64,000 nt of DNA, from the NCBI RefSeq assembly GCF_023053635.1, contig NC_086182.1, positions 37,304,001 through 37,368,000 on the forward strand. The letters run 5' to 3'. Every line of letters starts with the position of its first letter. Positions within the stretch are counted from its first letter, which is position 1. Positions 48,133 to 59,510 of the stretch are shown in pieces. The position numbers and the translations under genes were made by a program. The notes under the pieces are model-generated. The model saw only the letters and a program-made list of their open reading frames with translations, was not told the DNA's origin and searched no databases. The DNA comes from Elgaria multicarinata webbii (Eukaryota > Chordata > Lepidosauria > Squamata > Anguidae).

Positions 48133-48707
48133 GGGCTCCCGGAGACGAGGAGGCACAGGTGGAGAATTTGATCGCCTCAAACGGTAAGGGTCTTTCTACT
48201 CGCTGTGCCACGTCTGCGTGGAAGCACCCCTCAGCATCCGGCTCAAGGGCTGCATTGGCAGGAGATAGGTTCTCCCACCATGGGTCTGAAAGGCCTGTTT
48301 CCCTGGGCGGAGAGAGGGCCTGGGGCCAAGAAGCAGCTGCCGTGCTTTGGCTGAGGGCAGGGTGAAGGCCTACAGGAGCAGGGGCCCCCTCCGCGAAGGC
48401 CCTTGGAAGTTGGAACAGCAGGGCCAGTGGTTGGAATTGGAGGTGCCCCTGCCCTGTCTGCATTTGGCCGCCATCCTCTTCAGGCACTTCCAAGGGGGAA
48501 GCTCACCTTTTGTGGCTGGGATGGGCAGTGCCAGGTTGAAAGGGGGTGGGGTGGGCAGCCCCAGTGCCCCCACCACCACAGCCACTCCTCTAGCGAGCCT
48601 CTTTAGGGAGAGAAGCCTGTTGTTTGCCGCTGGAGCGGGGGCTCTCAGGAATATTTCCCAATCGGCCTTGTTTTGCAGCGACAGGAGCACAGAAAGCGGA
48701 GAACTGA
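44520..48707 (+). CDS. FXYD6: FXYD domain-containing ion transport regulator 6 (complete)
   Basis: Small single-pass membrane protein that binds the Na,K-ATPase and tunes its transport kinetics. Six coding exons give 95 aa, the human length. Signal peptide [18 protein letters not shown], acidic extracellular stretch VTDQEKEKD, signature PFTYD split by an intron at the final Asp codon, membrane helix [19 protein letters not shown], then [20 protein letters not shown], close to identical with human, and the end [10 protein letters not shown]. The start sits in a perfect Kozak context (GCCGCCATGG) 5 nt into its exon, so upstream 5' UTR exons exist. The stop is 14 nt before the last junction; the final exon is 3' UTR. 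Lies in tandem with FXYD2. Confidence 0.96.
45260..45298 (+). CDS. FXYD6: FXYD6 exon 2 (39 nt)
   Basis: Phase 1 to 1, [13 protein letters not shown]; acceptor CTCTTTGCAG, donor GTGAGC. Confidence 0.95.
45393..45467 (+). CDS. FXYD6: FXYD6 exon 3 (75 nt, membrane helix)
   Basis: Phase 1 to 1, [15 protein letters not shown] onward; acceptor TCTCCCCTAG, donor GTAAGT. Intron 2 is only 94 nt. Confidence 0.96.
   Translation, partial: TTRPYGSAAWSSLWSSSLLESSSS
45719..45785 (-). mobile_element. LINE/SINE 3' tail fragment with (TTTA)n
   Basis: TTTA repeats followed by ATAGCACCATCAGTGTACAC and GGTGCTGTACAG, a tail seen often in reptile genomes. Family not named with confidence. A (GA)n tract follows at 45783-45806. 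Confidence 0.45.
45956..46281. mobile_element. hAT-type MITE, 326 bp, in FXYD6 intron 3
   Basis: Begins CAGGGCTGGGCA and ends TGCCCAGCCCTG, a perfect 12-bp terminal inverted repeat. Flanks are GTAGCAGC (45948-45955) and GAAGCAGC (46282-46289), an 8-bp target duplication with one change, as for hAT elements. AT-rich interior, no transposase. Confidence 0.85.
46404..46440 (+). CDS. FXYD6: FXYD6 exon 4 (37 nt)
   Basis: Phase 1 to 2, [12 protein letters not shown]; acceptor TTTCCCCAG, donor GTACGT. Confidence 0.95.
46467..46497. repeat. (CCCT)n microsatellite
   Basis: About seven CCCT units starting some 27 nt after the FXYD6 exon 4 donor. Confidence 0.93.
48068..48131 (+). repeat. (CT)n microsatellite serving as the exon 5 polypyrimidine tract
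   Basis: About 64 bp of uninterrupted CT, ending in CCAG at the FXYD6 exon 5 acceptor (AG at 48132-48133). Confidence 0.97.
48134..48183 (+). CDS. FXYD6: FXYD6 exon 5 (50 nt)
   Basis: Phase 2 to 1, [16 protein letters not shown]. The acceptor is preceded by an uninterrupted (CT)n microsatellite. Confidence 0.95.
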
Positions 48708-48721
48708 ATGGAAGACATGAG
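48679..48721 (+). CDS. FXYD6: FXYD6 exon 6 (C terminus, stop)
   Basis: ATGAQKAEN and TGA at 48705-48707; 14 nt of 3' UTR, then a GTGAGC donor. Confidence 0.93.
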
Positions 48722-49329
48722 GTGAGCTTTCCTGTAAGGGAGGGGGTCTGTTCTGGAGGGGCACGTGGCAGCAACGGGGTGTCCCTAACCTCCACCCCAT
48801 TTCTGTTCTCTGGTGTGTGGTCATTCCAGGGTGTTCTAAATGTGTGTGTGCGTGTGCGTGGGAGCTCTCGGTTTTGGCTGCTTGCCAGCAGGGCCTCTTG
48901 AGGGTGGGGTCATTTCCCAAACCTGTGGCTACCCCGCATGGCTGAGGGTGCGAATCTAGAGCTTCTTGGCCTGGATCTGCCCAAAACAAAACTTGGAAAT
49001 TAGCAGGAAAATGGGGCGCTTGATTGGAGTCTCCGTGGCTCTGGACAGCAGCCAAGGAGCCTTCCTTCCGGGCGGGAGCTGCACCCCCACTTCTGTTCTA
49101 GAGACTGCAGAGTAGGAGTGGGGGTGGAATGGGGGGGGCTCGGTGGGCAGCAAGAAGGCCCTGCTCTGGGCAGGGGCTCATTCTTCTTGGGCCCCATCTG
49201 TGTGCCCCCGCCCCCGTGCCGGCGCTTGCCACCCATGCCTGCTCAGCCACCACCCGCTCTGCCTTGGGAGAGTGTGGGTTGTGAGCACACGGCAGCCCGT
49301 TCACAGCCGGAGACCCTCCTCACATGCCA

Positions 49330-49353
49330 GGGTTTGTGTGTGTGTGTGTGTGT
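49330..49353. repeat. (GT)n microsatellite
   Basis: About eleven GT units in FXYD6 intron 6. Confidence 0.93.
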
Positions 49354-50266
49354 GTCCCATGAGGTTCCCTGGTTGTTTGGAGCGTCGCTGGGGCAAGCAT
49401 CGAAATGTTGGAGCAAATCCCTTCCCTCTTTGAGATGGGAGAGCTGGGGCCCCAGGCGGATTCGGTGCCAAGCAGGTGCGCCCCGACCCAAGAGGCCCCT
49501 CCTCCAGGCCGAGTCTTTGAGCTCGCCACATCCCTCCCTCCCTCCGTCCTGCAGATCTAGAGACCAGACAACGGACAAGTCGACCCCAGATGCAAATACC
49601 GTGAAGAGAGGCTGAGGCGAAGGCTGGGGGTCCCTGCAAGGAGATGCTGAGCGCACCGCCTGTGTCCACGTTGGCTGCGTCTTGGAGCATCAGTTCTCTT
49701 TCAGGTCCCCACTGGACTCCGCCCTCCCCTGCGCCAGTACTGAACCACTGTGTCATGTTCATCTGTGGTGACCGTGGAAGCTCACTTTGATGTTGTTGTC
49801 GTGTGGGTGTGTTTCTCTTCTCCTCCCTCTCCCTCCCTCCCCCCCAATGTTTTGACGTGATGTGCCCCTCCTTGGAGGTCGCCTTTGCCCATTTATTGGC
49901 TGTGGCGCCTTGCTCAAAGGGGAACATCTCTTCAGGGGGGGGGGAGCACCTTTGTAGCATAAAGCCTCTTCCCAAGACCAATGTTGGTGAAAGCAAGGAA
50001 ATGGGGTGGGGGTGGGGTGGGGGGTGGGGGATAGAGCCTGTGCTCAGCTGACGCCCTCTCCAGCTCACGCTGGCCCCCTCCCCTCTCCAGTTCACACTGG
50101 CCCCCTCCCTCCTCCCCTGCTTTCCAGGCAAACCTGTGAGATGGTGCCTCCCCTCTCCCTCATGCCACTGTGATGCCAGCCAAGGGGGTGGGTGCCCTAT
50201 TCCTCTGGTGAGGGGCCAGAAAAGGGGGTTCTGTGCCTGGGTGGTGGCGGTAGAAGGGGCAGCTGC

Positions 50267-50523
50267 AGGGCCGGCACTACCATTAGGCCGACTAGGCAGC
50301 CGCCTAGGGCACAGACCTCAGAGGGGCGCAGTACTGACCTTTGAGGGTCACAGTTTTATAAAAATTAGCTGTTTTAAGAAAAAACATAATAAAAAGAAAA
50401 TATAAGTTCAGAAACTCTTCTTCAACAGCTGAATCAAAGTTGGCAATTTGGGGGGGGGGGCTGTGGTGGTGGTGCAAGCAGCTCGCCTTGCCTAGGGTTC
50501 AAAATAGTCTGGCACCGGCCCTG
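50267..50523. mobile_element. hAT-type MITE, 257 bp, in the FXYD6 3' UTR
   Basis: Ends CAGGGCCGGCAC and GCACCGGCCCTG are inverted repeats (11 of 12 match). Both flanks carry GGCAGCTG (50259-50266 and 50524-50531), an exact 8-bp target duplication. Subterminal GCCGCCTAGGGC and GCCTAGGG are also related. No transposase. Confidence 0.93.
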
Positions 50524-51621
50524 GGCAGCTGTCCCTGTTTCGAGCACCCCTGTTTCAGCCCCCCACGTGGCTGAGAAAGGGAAGCAGCACTGCCTGGGGT
50601 GGCAGGGCAGGGGGGTTGTGCCTCTGATAGTCTCTGGCTTCAAGGTGCCACATTTTGCAGGGAGATGCCCTGGAGGCCGCAGAGTGGCCAGTTCCTTCTG
50701 CACAGCCGTGGGAGAGTGAGATCCACGCTAAGGGGGCTGACTGGGCTGTGCTGAGCAGCTCCTCCTGTGCTCAGGGTCTGAATGGCCCACAAGGCAGGAG
50801 TGGGCCATTACTAAGCCTCGCCTGCCCATCCCTGTCAGCAATTTGCAGGATTCTGGCTGCCACCAAGTTTGCTGCCGCTGCTGCTGCTGCTTTTGCACAA
50901 CCACCATGAGAATCTGGATTAGCCCTGGGAAGAATGGAAAATTCATTTAAATGCAAGGATTGCTCAGTGTCAGATCCAGGTCTGACAGATGACAGATCCA
51001 GGTCAGTTTCCTGCAGACTTAAGGAAGCAAGTCACCTGCTCCCACCCACCACCCACCACCCACTGCCGGCCTGCATCACCTGGCCAGCAGGGATTTGCAA
51101 GGGGATTTGCCCCTGCCTAAATGCACCTCCTCCAGCTCTGCATAGCCCCAGGAAAGCTCCCCCCCACCGCCAGCCCAAAGGCTTCTGTTTTCCTGCCTAG
51201 AGGGGCCCTGGCCTCGGGTGCAGGGCTGGCTGTGGAGAGCCAGTGCTGGGCATGCGACCCCTGGCAAGCCGCCTTCCCCTCGCAAGTCGTCTTGTCCCTG
51301 CTCCCAGTCAGACTCCACCAGTTCAAACGAACTGACAGGTGCTCCTCTGCCCCCGCCCTGCCCTCTGCCCCGCCCACATCTTTGCTCTGTGTGCGCCACC
51401 ACGTCTGTGTTGCCACGTACCTCTCCGTTGTGTCCGTAATGTGCCGTTGGTAACAGCCATTTAACACTCCTGGTAGAAACTGCCCAGCCGTAAAAGTGTT
51501 GTGACTCTGAAAGCCAAACCTTCTGTTGTGTGTTCATCTGAAATAGGCCACCCCGCTGTGCTGCTGTGATAAAGGACTGTTGCATTTTTGTGTTGTCTCC
51601 CCGAACCCAAGAGAGAAAAGG

Positions 51622-51627
51622 AATAAA
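51622..51627 (+). terminator. Polyadenylation signal AATAAA (FXYD6)
   Basis: Canonical hexamer followed by a T-rich stretch (ATTGTTTCTAG); about 2.1 kb into the terminal exon. Confidence 0.6.
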
Positions 51628-51645
51628 ATATTGTTTCTAGTTCAG

Positions 51646-54229
51646 TGGCTCTGGCTCCTCTCTGCAGGGCGCCTCCGCAGGGCCTCGCTTGTCAGAAGAA
51701 CACCGGAAGAGCCCTGAGGCTGGATCAGACCCAGGGCCCATCTAGTCCAGCACTCCATTCACACAGTGGCCACAAGTGGTGTAACAGCACCCTCCCACCC
51801 ATGTTCCCCAGCAACTGGTGTATGCCGGCTTACTGCCTCTGATACTGGAGGCAGCACCTAGCCACCAGGACTAGCAGCTGCCCTCTGTGGGGCCTCCAGA
51901 GCTCTCGGCGGGGGTTAGGGAGGCTACTGCTCGGGGAGTGCCCCCAGGCCAGGTCCCCCATCTAGTCTGGAACTCTGCAAGGAGCCGGGGTCCAGGGGAA
52001 GCAGGGTGGCTTTGGGCCTTCTCCTCACTGGGCAAAGGAGGACCTGAGGTGCAGACCCTCTTGACAAGGCTGAGCCGGATTGGCCCATTGACCAGCACGG
52101 GGGCGGGACTCCTCCGCCCCCCTGTTCTTCCGTGCCATTCCTTTTAAACTGTTGGGAGTCTGGCAAATGGCCCGAGAGCCACCCAGTGATTCAGCTCTAC
52201 CCTCTGAGACCCCGCCCGGCGCTGTCCCTGCGCGCTGGTGCCACCTGCTGCCACTTGGCTGCTTCATCGCTCTTTTGCTGGAGCTGGTCACAGGACGGAG
52301 CCTTTTCATGTGCCCTGACCATGGTGGATGACCGGATGTTCCCTAATGCCTTGACCCTGTGGGGTGGGGGTGCCTTCAACATGTGCAGTGACGCTCACTG
52401 CCCTTTCCTCCCCTCCTGCGTTCACTCCCCTGAGCAGGAGGGCAGGAGTTTCACATGCCTTCGTGCACACCGTTTCTTTTAAAATGTGTTTTAAAACCAG
52501 GTTTCTGGAATTTATTTTATGTACTTATTTATTGATTTGATTTTTATCCCCACCTTTCCAGCCAAAAAATGGTGCTTGAGACAGAATGTCAAACCACTCA
52601 GAGTTGCCGCTTGCTCCATGCCTTGTGTCTACCTATCTTCCTGCGTTTTCATTTTTCCTGTAAAAGGAATGTTTTTTGTTTATGTACAAGTGGCTGATAT
52701 ACCTGCCAACACCTTTCCTTTATTTAAAGAAACATTTTTGTGGCATTCCACAAGCTCGAAATGTTTGTGTTTTGGCATTTAACAAAATGGAGTCTCTCAT
52801 TTTGTTCCTCATGCTGGAGCTACACAGCGAGGAAGGGCTTGCCGGCCCCCTCCCCAATCCCAGGTGAGTTTGAGCCCCCCTCCCCGCCCCAGCACCAGCT
52901 CTCCATGGCGGCAGCGGCTGGTAAAATGCTTCCCATTTGGGAACTAGCAGGGCAAGGAGGGCAAATGGGGAGGGTCTTCCTATTTGACCACCCAGATGGG
53001 AGCTGGTGCTGCTGGTGCTGCACTTCCCCTGCTCCTCCCTGTCCAACGCCTGCAGCCTGAGCCAAAACGAGGCCACGGCAGCTGGGCCCATTCTTTCCAC
53101 AGCCTGATTTTTTTTAACATTGTCATTTGGCCCCATTGCCCATGAGACTGGACAGGTTTCGGAGCCAGCATGAAAGCCTCCCTGCTTCCCACACACTTTG
53201 GTGCCTGGTCTTGTCCAGCGTCACGTGGCCAAGACGTGCAGATGCATTGCACTGGCCCAGGGCCAAACCCTCTGGCCCACATGGGCTATGCACAGCAAGA
53301 AGGTACATGAGGATGAGCGGGTGGTGATCAGATACGAGTGGTGCTCGGCCTCCCCAACGTGCCACTTGTGGATGTCCGCTACACCCACCACACAAGCAAC
53401 GTGCCCTGGCTGAGATGGGGTGTGCCATGGAGTCCTCTCCAGCCCCCTCGGAACAGGCCATGAGTTTGGGCCGGGGGGACTGGGGAAGGAAGGAGGAGGC
53501 AGACCAGCCTCAGTGCTGGAACAGCCACTTGGCAGGCAAGTTTAATTTGCTGTCACAACAAGGCTAATGGCAAAGTGTTTCCTGCCTTCTCTCGTGCAAG
53601 AGCACTGGGGTCACTGCACATCCTTGTCTTGAGCTGATCCAGGCCAGAGGTCAGCCATGAAAGAGTCTCTTTGTGCACTGCAGTGGCTGGTCTGAGCAGG
53701 CCGGTTGAATATTAAACCCCAGCAGCCAGAGGAGCAAAAGCGGTGTGTGTGTGTGCGCACATGCGTGTGTGCATGCGCTCTTTCACAGAAGGGGGCTGGC
53801 TTTTTCCCCTGGGCACGGCCCCGAATGCAGCCAGGTACAGAGCCTCCGGCCTGGCCAGCTGGGAATGCTGTCACACCTCACTGCGACGGTCAAGGCCGAG
53901 CTCAGGTGCTGTGCGTCTCCCCCACCCTTGAGGGGGCTGCAGCCACAGCTTTCCACAGCCTCCCACCAGGGCCCCCAGGAAGCACAAAGGGTGCACCCCC
54001 CACACACAAACACAGGAGCCACACTGAGCAGCCACATCAGGGCTCCTCATAAAAGGCAGCATCCTGAATTTGAGTGTGGGGCTGGCGGCTAGGGTCATGG
54101 CGGGTGCTGGCTGAGGGGGATGGAACACTTTCCTGGGACTCCTGGTACAGAGAGAGGTCTCCGGAGCCCTCAGGCTGATTTTGCCATAAAACTAATACTC
54201 TTCTGGTGCCTAGCTTGGACAATCAATGA
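51646..54229. other. FXYD6-FXYD2 intergenic region, mostly unassigned
   Basis: Beyond the LINE fragment at 51690 and a short LINE tail at 52510-52600 (antisense TTTTTATCCCCACCTTTCCA), nothing is recognised. No FXYD-like exon found. Confidence 0.45.
51690..51880 (-). mobile_element. CR1/L3-like LINE 3' fragment
   Basis: Antisense of the tail seen at 1313-1580: GGGCCCATCTAGTCCAGCAC, then ACAGTGGCCACAAG and, further on, a GGAGGCAG block. Confidence 0.55.
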
Positions 54230-54570
54230 TTGACAAACCTTCAAACTAGTTTTTAACAGGCATTTTGACATCTGGGCTGCAAGCCATCCGTGGCTGCTCC
54301 ACGGTGTGGAACTCCTTCCCAAGGAGGGCTCATTTTGCTCCCTCTCTGCTCTTGTTTGGACAGCAGGCAAAGATTGCTCTCATCCAGAAGACCCTTGGCC
54401 TGTAAGCGCGTCTGTGGGTTGGAGATTTTATTCTGTAATTGTTATGTTTTTATTCTATTTTAATACATTTTATTGTTTTAATCTATTTTAAATTATTTGT
54501 AAGCCTCCTTGAGTGCCATTTTTTGGTAGAAAGGTGGGGGTAAAAATCAAATTAAAAAATAAAAGTGTTT
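54230..54570 (+). mobile_element. L2-like LINE 3' end
   Basis: Reads like the end of LINE ORF2 (HGVELLPKEGSF in place of LWNELPREV), then a non-coding tail with GCCTCCTTGAGTGCCATTTT and GTAGAAAGGTGGGGG before an A-rich end. Confidence 0.5.
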
Positions 54571-55676
54571 GGGAGCAGCATGGTTCCGGTACTTGGTATC
54601 TGCTGCTATCCAGGCCAGTCCCTGACAGTGCCTGGGACTCAGCACCACCACAGCAACTGCCAGACGGATGATGAGACCTCTTGCTGCCATACTCTTCCAT
54701 TCTCTCTTTGCGAACAAGAGAGCAGCCTGTCGTTCAACTTATGCCATCAGATGCCACAGGCAACTACAGCTTCCCCTCTGGAAGTTGATCATAGAATCAT
54801 AGAATAGTAGAGTTGGAAGGTGACCATAAGGCCATCTAGTCCAACCCCCTGCTCAATGCAGGAATCCACCCTAAAGCATCCCTGACAGATGGTTGTCCAG
54901 CTGCCTTTTGAAAGCCTCTAGTGTGGGACAGCCCACAACCTCTCTAGGTAACTGGTTCCATTGTCGTACTTCTCTAACAGTCAGGAAGTTTTTCCTGATG
55001 TCCAGCCGGAATCTAGCTTCCTGTAACTTGAGCCCATTATTCCGTGTCCTGTACTCTGAGAGGATCGAGAAGAGATCCTGGCCCTTCTCTGTGTGACAAA
55101 CTTTCAAGTATTTGAAGAGTGCTATCATGTCCCCTCAATCTCCTCTTCTCCAGGCTAAACATGCCTTGTTGTTTCAGTGTCTCTTCATAGAGCTTTATTT
55201 CCAGACCCCTGATCATCCTGGTTGCCCTCCTTTCAACCCGCTCCACCTTGTCTGTATCCTTCTTGAAGTGTGGTGCCCAGAACTGGACGCAATACTCAAG
55301 ATGATGCCTAACCAGGGCCGAATAGAGAGGAACCAGTACCTCACGCGATTTGGAAGCTATACTTGTATTAATGCCGCCCAAAATAGCATTTGCCTTTCTT
55401 GCAGCCATATTGCACTGTTGGCTCATATTCAGCTTGTGATCTACAACAATTCCAAGATCCTTCTCATTTGTAGTATTGCTGAGCCAAGTATCTCCCATCC
55501 TGTAACTGCATTTGGTTTCTATTTCCTAGATGTAGAACTTGGCATTTATCCCTATTAAATTTCATTCTGTTGTTTTCAGCCCAGCACTCCAGCCTATCAA
55601 GATCACTTTGAAGTTTGTTTCTGTCTTCCAGGGTATTAGCTATACCACCCAATTTTGTGTCATGTATGAATTTGAT

Positions 55677-57320
55677 ATTATTATCATCATCATCATCATC
55701 ATCATCATCATTTATTACATTTATTTACAGCCCCATAGCCAAAGCTCTCTGGGTGGTTAACAGAAGTAAAAAACAGTGAGCATTAAAATTTAAAACCATA
55801 AAAAGCATAAAATACAAACAAAAACAAACAATATCCATTCAAAAACAACCATTCTGGGGTCAGTTAAAAACACTCCGCATATGCTGTTAAATGCCTGGGA
55901 GAAGAGAAAAGTTTGACCTGGTGCCGAAAGGATAACAACGTTGGCGCCAGGCGAGCCTCATCAGGGAGATCATTCCATAATTGAGAGGCCACCACTGAAA
56001 AGCTTCCCGCAACACTTTAGATGTTGAGCATAGTGTATGGGTAGGTTCATGTTGGGAGAGGCATTCCATCCGTCAGGTATTGTGGTCCCAAGCCGTATAA
56101 GGCTTTATAGGTTAAAACCAACACCTTGAATTGGGCTCAGAAACATATAGGCAGCCAAAGCAAGCAGGCCAGAGTCGGTCTTATATGCTCGAATCTTCTG
56201 GTTCCAGTTATCAATCTGGCCACTGCATTTTGCATAAGCTGCAGCTTCTGAACCATCTTCAAAGGCAGCTCCATGTAGAAGGCATTGCCATAATCTAAAT
56301 TGGAGGTTAACAGAGCATAGACAACTGAAGCTAGGTTATCCCTGTACAGAAAGGGGCATAGCTGGGCCACCAGCCGAAACTGGTAGAAGGCAGTCCATGC
56401 CACCGAGGCCACCTGGGCCTTAAGTGACAGAGATGGCTCCAGGAGAACCCCCAAATGATGAACCTGCTCCTTCAGGGGGAGTGCAACCTCATCCAGAACA
56501 GGTTGAACACTCACTGTCCGGTCAGAGGAACCACCCACCAGCAGCATCTCAGTCTTGTCTGGATTGAGTTTCAGTTTATTAGCCCTCATCCAGTCCATTG
56601 TCGCAGCCAGGCACTGTGGTTCAGCACATCCACAGCCTCACCTGATGACAATGAAAAAGAGAAGTAGAGCTGTGTGTCATCAGTGTACTGATGACAATGC
56701 ACTCCAAAACTCCAGATGACCGCACCCAACGGTTTCATGTACATGTTAAACAGCATGGGGGACAAGACTGACTCCTGAAGAACCCCATACTGGAGAGTCC
56801 ACGGGGCCGAGCAATGTTCCCCAAGCACCACCTTCTGGAGCCGACCCGCCAAGTAGGAGTGGAACCACTGCAATGCAGTGCCCCCCACTCCCAACTCAGC
56901 CAGACGTTCCAGAAGGATACCATGGTCAATGGTATTGGAAGCCGCTGAGAGATCAAGGAGAATCAACACAGTCACACTCCTTCTGTCTTTCTCCTGACAT
57001 AGGTCATCATACAGGGCGACCAAGGCTGTTTCTGTGCCAAAACCAGGCCTGAAACCCGACTGAAATGGATCCAGATAGTCTCATCCAAGAGTGTCTGGAG
57101 CTGGCCCGCCACCACCCACTCAAGGGCCTTGCCCAGGAATGGAACACTTGCTACCGGCCTGTAGTTACTAAGATTTTCTGGGTCCAAGGAAGCTTTCTTC
57201 AGGAGTGGTCACACTACCGCTTCTTTCAGACGGCCTGGGACCACTCCCTCTCGCAGAGAGGCATCAATCACTTCCTTGGCCCAGCCAGCTGTTCCATCCC
57301 TGCTAGCTTCAATTAGCCAA
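55677..57320 (-). mobile_element. L2-clade LINE inserted in the CR1
   Basis: About 1.64 kb, 5'-truncated at [20 protein letters not shown], with L2 reverse transcriptase blocks (NYRPVASVPFLGKALEWVV, LILLDLSAASNTIDHGIL, MNRANKLKLNPDKTE-type end). Several frame breaks. The 3' end carries a (GAT)n tail. GATA at 55674-55677 and 57321-57324 may be the target duplication. Confidence 0.92.
55684..55710. repeat. (ATC)n microsatellite, L2 tail
   Basis: Nine ATC units forming the 3' tail of the inserted L2. Confidence 0.95.
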
Positions 57321-57957
57321 GATAAGCGTTCCCTGCACCTCCTCGTCCAAATCATTAATAAAAATGTTGAAGAGCACTGGGCCCAGGACTGAGCCCTGCA
57401 GTACCCCACTCGTTGCCTCTCCCCAGTTTGAGAAGGTTCCATTGATAAGTACTCTTTTGAGTCCGATTCTGTAGCCAACTGTGAATCCACCTAATAGTTG
57501 TTCCACCTAGCCCACTTTTAGCTAGATGGGGGAGTGCAGACAGATCATGAGCTGTCTGCATTCCCCCCCCCCAGCTCCCTGATGGATGTGGATTTTGAAA
57601 AACAGAAAAATGTTTATATCCCACCATGCTGTTCATCCCAGCAGTCAATGCCATTTACAAATAGGTAAACAAATACAGCTACAGCCATGGGAAAGGCCAA
57701 GGAAGGCATTCCACCCAGAGTTTAGCATGGTCCCCCAATGTGCCTTCACATGCTGTGGAAAGGCCAGAAGGCTGGGCGAGGTGAGCTCCCAGGGGAGGGG
57801 AAGTTCAGATGTCCACCCACCCCGCCTCTGAGAGCTCAGCCAAAGGTGGCAGGAGGGGCAGCGGTGCTTGTGCTTGGCTGAGCCCAGGCTCTTTGGGGCT
57901 CAACAGCACTGTGAGCTGGGCTATGGCCACTGGCCAGCAGGGCCTGGAATGTTCCCA

Positions 57958-58030
57958 TTTATTTATTTATTTATTTCATTTTTATACTGCCCAATAGCCG
58001 GAGCCCTCTGGGTGGTTCACAAAAATCCCA
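57958..58030 (-). mobile_element. L2 3' tail fragment
   Basis: TTTA units then ATACTGCCCAATAGCCGGAG and CTCTGGGTGGTTCACAAAAA, the antisense L2 end. Confidence 0.75.
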
Positions 58031-58492
58031 AATCCAGGCTGGAGTCCAGACGGAGTAGGATCCAGAGGACAACAATTTGCACTTGCTTACTTATTTGCAG
58101 AGATGCAAATTTAGAAATGATTATATTTTCAATAGAAAGACGTGCATCTCAGTGCAGCCTGGAAGCCTGCGACCAGCCCGACCTGTGTGCCCACCAGCTA
58201 TGGATGGGCCTGTCAGGGCTCTGTGGGCTCTCCCTTCTGAGGGGTCTTCCGCTTTACACGTGACCTGGACTGGAGATGCCTTCAAGCAGAGCACAGGCCT
58301 CTGTCAGAGGGCCGCCCTAGGATGGCCGAGCTCCACCTAAAACCAAGACACGGCTGTCAAGGGATCCCGAGCTGCACCTGACAAGGGGGCTGAAATGCCT
58401 CAGCTGGGGGGGGGGGCTCCTCCTAACACCCCCACCCACCAGCGCAGGAAAGGAAACCCACATGCGCGCCTGTTTCTCCACCAGAACCATTC

Positions 58493-58560
58493 GTTATTTA
58501 TTTAAAACATTTGTATCCCGCCCTATATCGTAAGATCTCAGGGTGGAGTACAGAATCCTC
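58493..58560 (-). mobile_element. LINE 3' tail fragment
   Basis: TATTTATTTAAAACATTTGT then ATCCCGCCCTATA and AGATCTCAGGGTGG, an L2-like antisense tail. Confidence 0.45.
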
Positions 58561-58689
58561 GCTGCCTCTGCCTCCAGAACGCAGCAGTGCGTACCGCTGC
58601 AGCTATGCTGGGGCGAGGGGCTGGAGGTGGCAGCACTGGGCCCCTGGTTAGGGGAGGTCCCAACGTGGACCCGCCCAGCGTCCCCACCG

Positions 58690-59500
58690 GTGGCCACGCC
58701 CCTTTCCTTGCTCCCCACAGCCGTTAGGGGTATCCCCGGCTTTTGCGCCGCCCCCCACTCCCAAGGCTGAAAGGCCTCTCTCCCGGGCGGTAAGAGCTTC
58801 GACCGAAGGGCGTTGGCTGTTTTGGCCCTGCCCCTTGTCCCAGCACTGGGATGCGCCCCCGAGAGCCTCTGCGAGAGGGCAGGCTGCCCCCGGGGTGGAT
58901 GAGGGCAGCGCCCGCTCGACGGCTGTCGCTGGGAGCCGGCTCGGGGATCACCGGCCAGGCCATCAGGGTCTGCCGAAAGCGCCTCCCACCCCCCGCGCCG
59001 CCCCGGCCCCGTCTCCCATGGCCTGGCGTGGCCTTCCGCCCAGGAGAACGGTTCAGACCGGGCGTCCTTCCTCGGGAGGGGAGCAAGGGCTTGGCCCCGC
59101 CTGCCTTCCCCAGCCCTGTCCGGGCCCACCGCGCCCCCGTGCTCAGGAGTGGGCAGGCGACCTCGCCCCGCCATGGCCATGGACAAGGGGGAGAGCGGAG
59201 GCCCCCTCCTGCCCTCCAGGCTGCCCCCGCCACCCCCGGGCCAAAGGCAGCGTTCTGCCTGTACCGCCGCCGCCGCCGCCGCCGCGCTGTGCCTCGCAAG
59301 GAAGGCGAGGCGAGGGGGGCCGGGCGGGAGGCTTGGCCTTGCGACAGGGGTAAACATGACAGGGAGTCCGTTAATGTTTAATGGGGAGGGGGTGTTGTTG
59401 TTTTGCTGCCCCGCCCCGTCTCTCAGCCCGCCCCGGCCCCTTAAGCTGTGTGCACCCCGGCGCTCCGCCTCAGAGCATCGCAGGCGGCGCAGGCACGAGC
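58690..59500 (+). promoter_or_regulatory. CpG island, FXYD2 promoter
   Basis: CG-dense sequence ending at the FXYD2 start codon exon. Contains a (CCG)n tract near 59265-59286. The transcription start is not resolved. Confidence 0.7.
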
Positions 59501-59510
59501 ATGGCAGACG
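59501..59510 (+). CDS. FXYD2: FXYD2 exon 1 coding part (MAD)
   Basis: Ten coding nt ending at a GTGAGC donor in phase 1. The choice rests on phase, CpG-island context and the ATG. Confidence 0.8.

Larger units (their letters stand above)
49555..51645 (+). other. FXYD6: FXYD6 terminal 3' UTR exon, predicted
   Basis: Starts after a CTCCGTCCTGCAG acceptor and runs to an AATAAA at 51622-51627 with a T/G-rich stretch just after. Contains a hAT MITE at 50267-50523. A non-coding last exon fits the FXYD6 gene layout. Confidence 0.65.
54787..57560 (-). mobile_element. CR1 LINE, split by an L2 insertion
   Basis: Two CR1 blocks, 54787-55676 and 57321-57560, are contiguous parts of one ORF2 on the minus strand. 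The 5' block reads [20 protein letters not shown] and [13 protein letters not shown]; the 3' block resumes DTKLGGIANTLEDRNKLQSD, then LVPLYSALVRHHLEYCVQFW and RFRLDIRKNFLTVREV. The octamer tail is at 54787. Moderately decayed and 5'-truncated. Confidence 0.92.
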
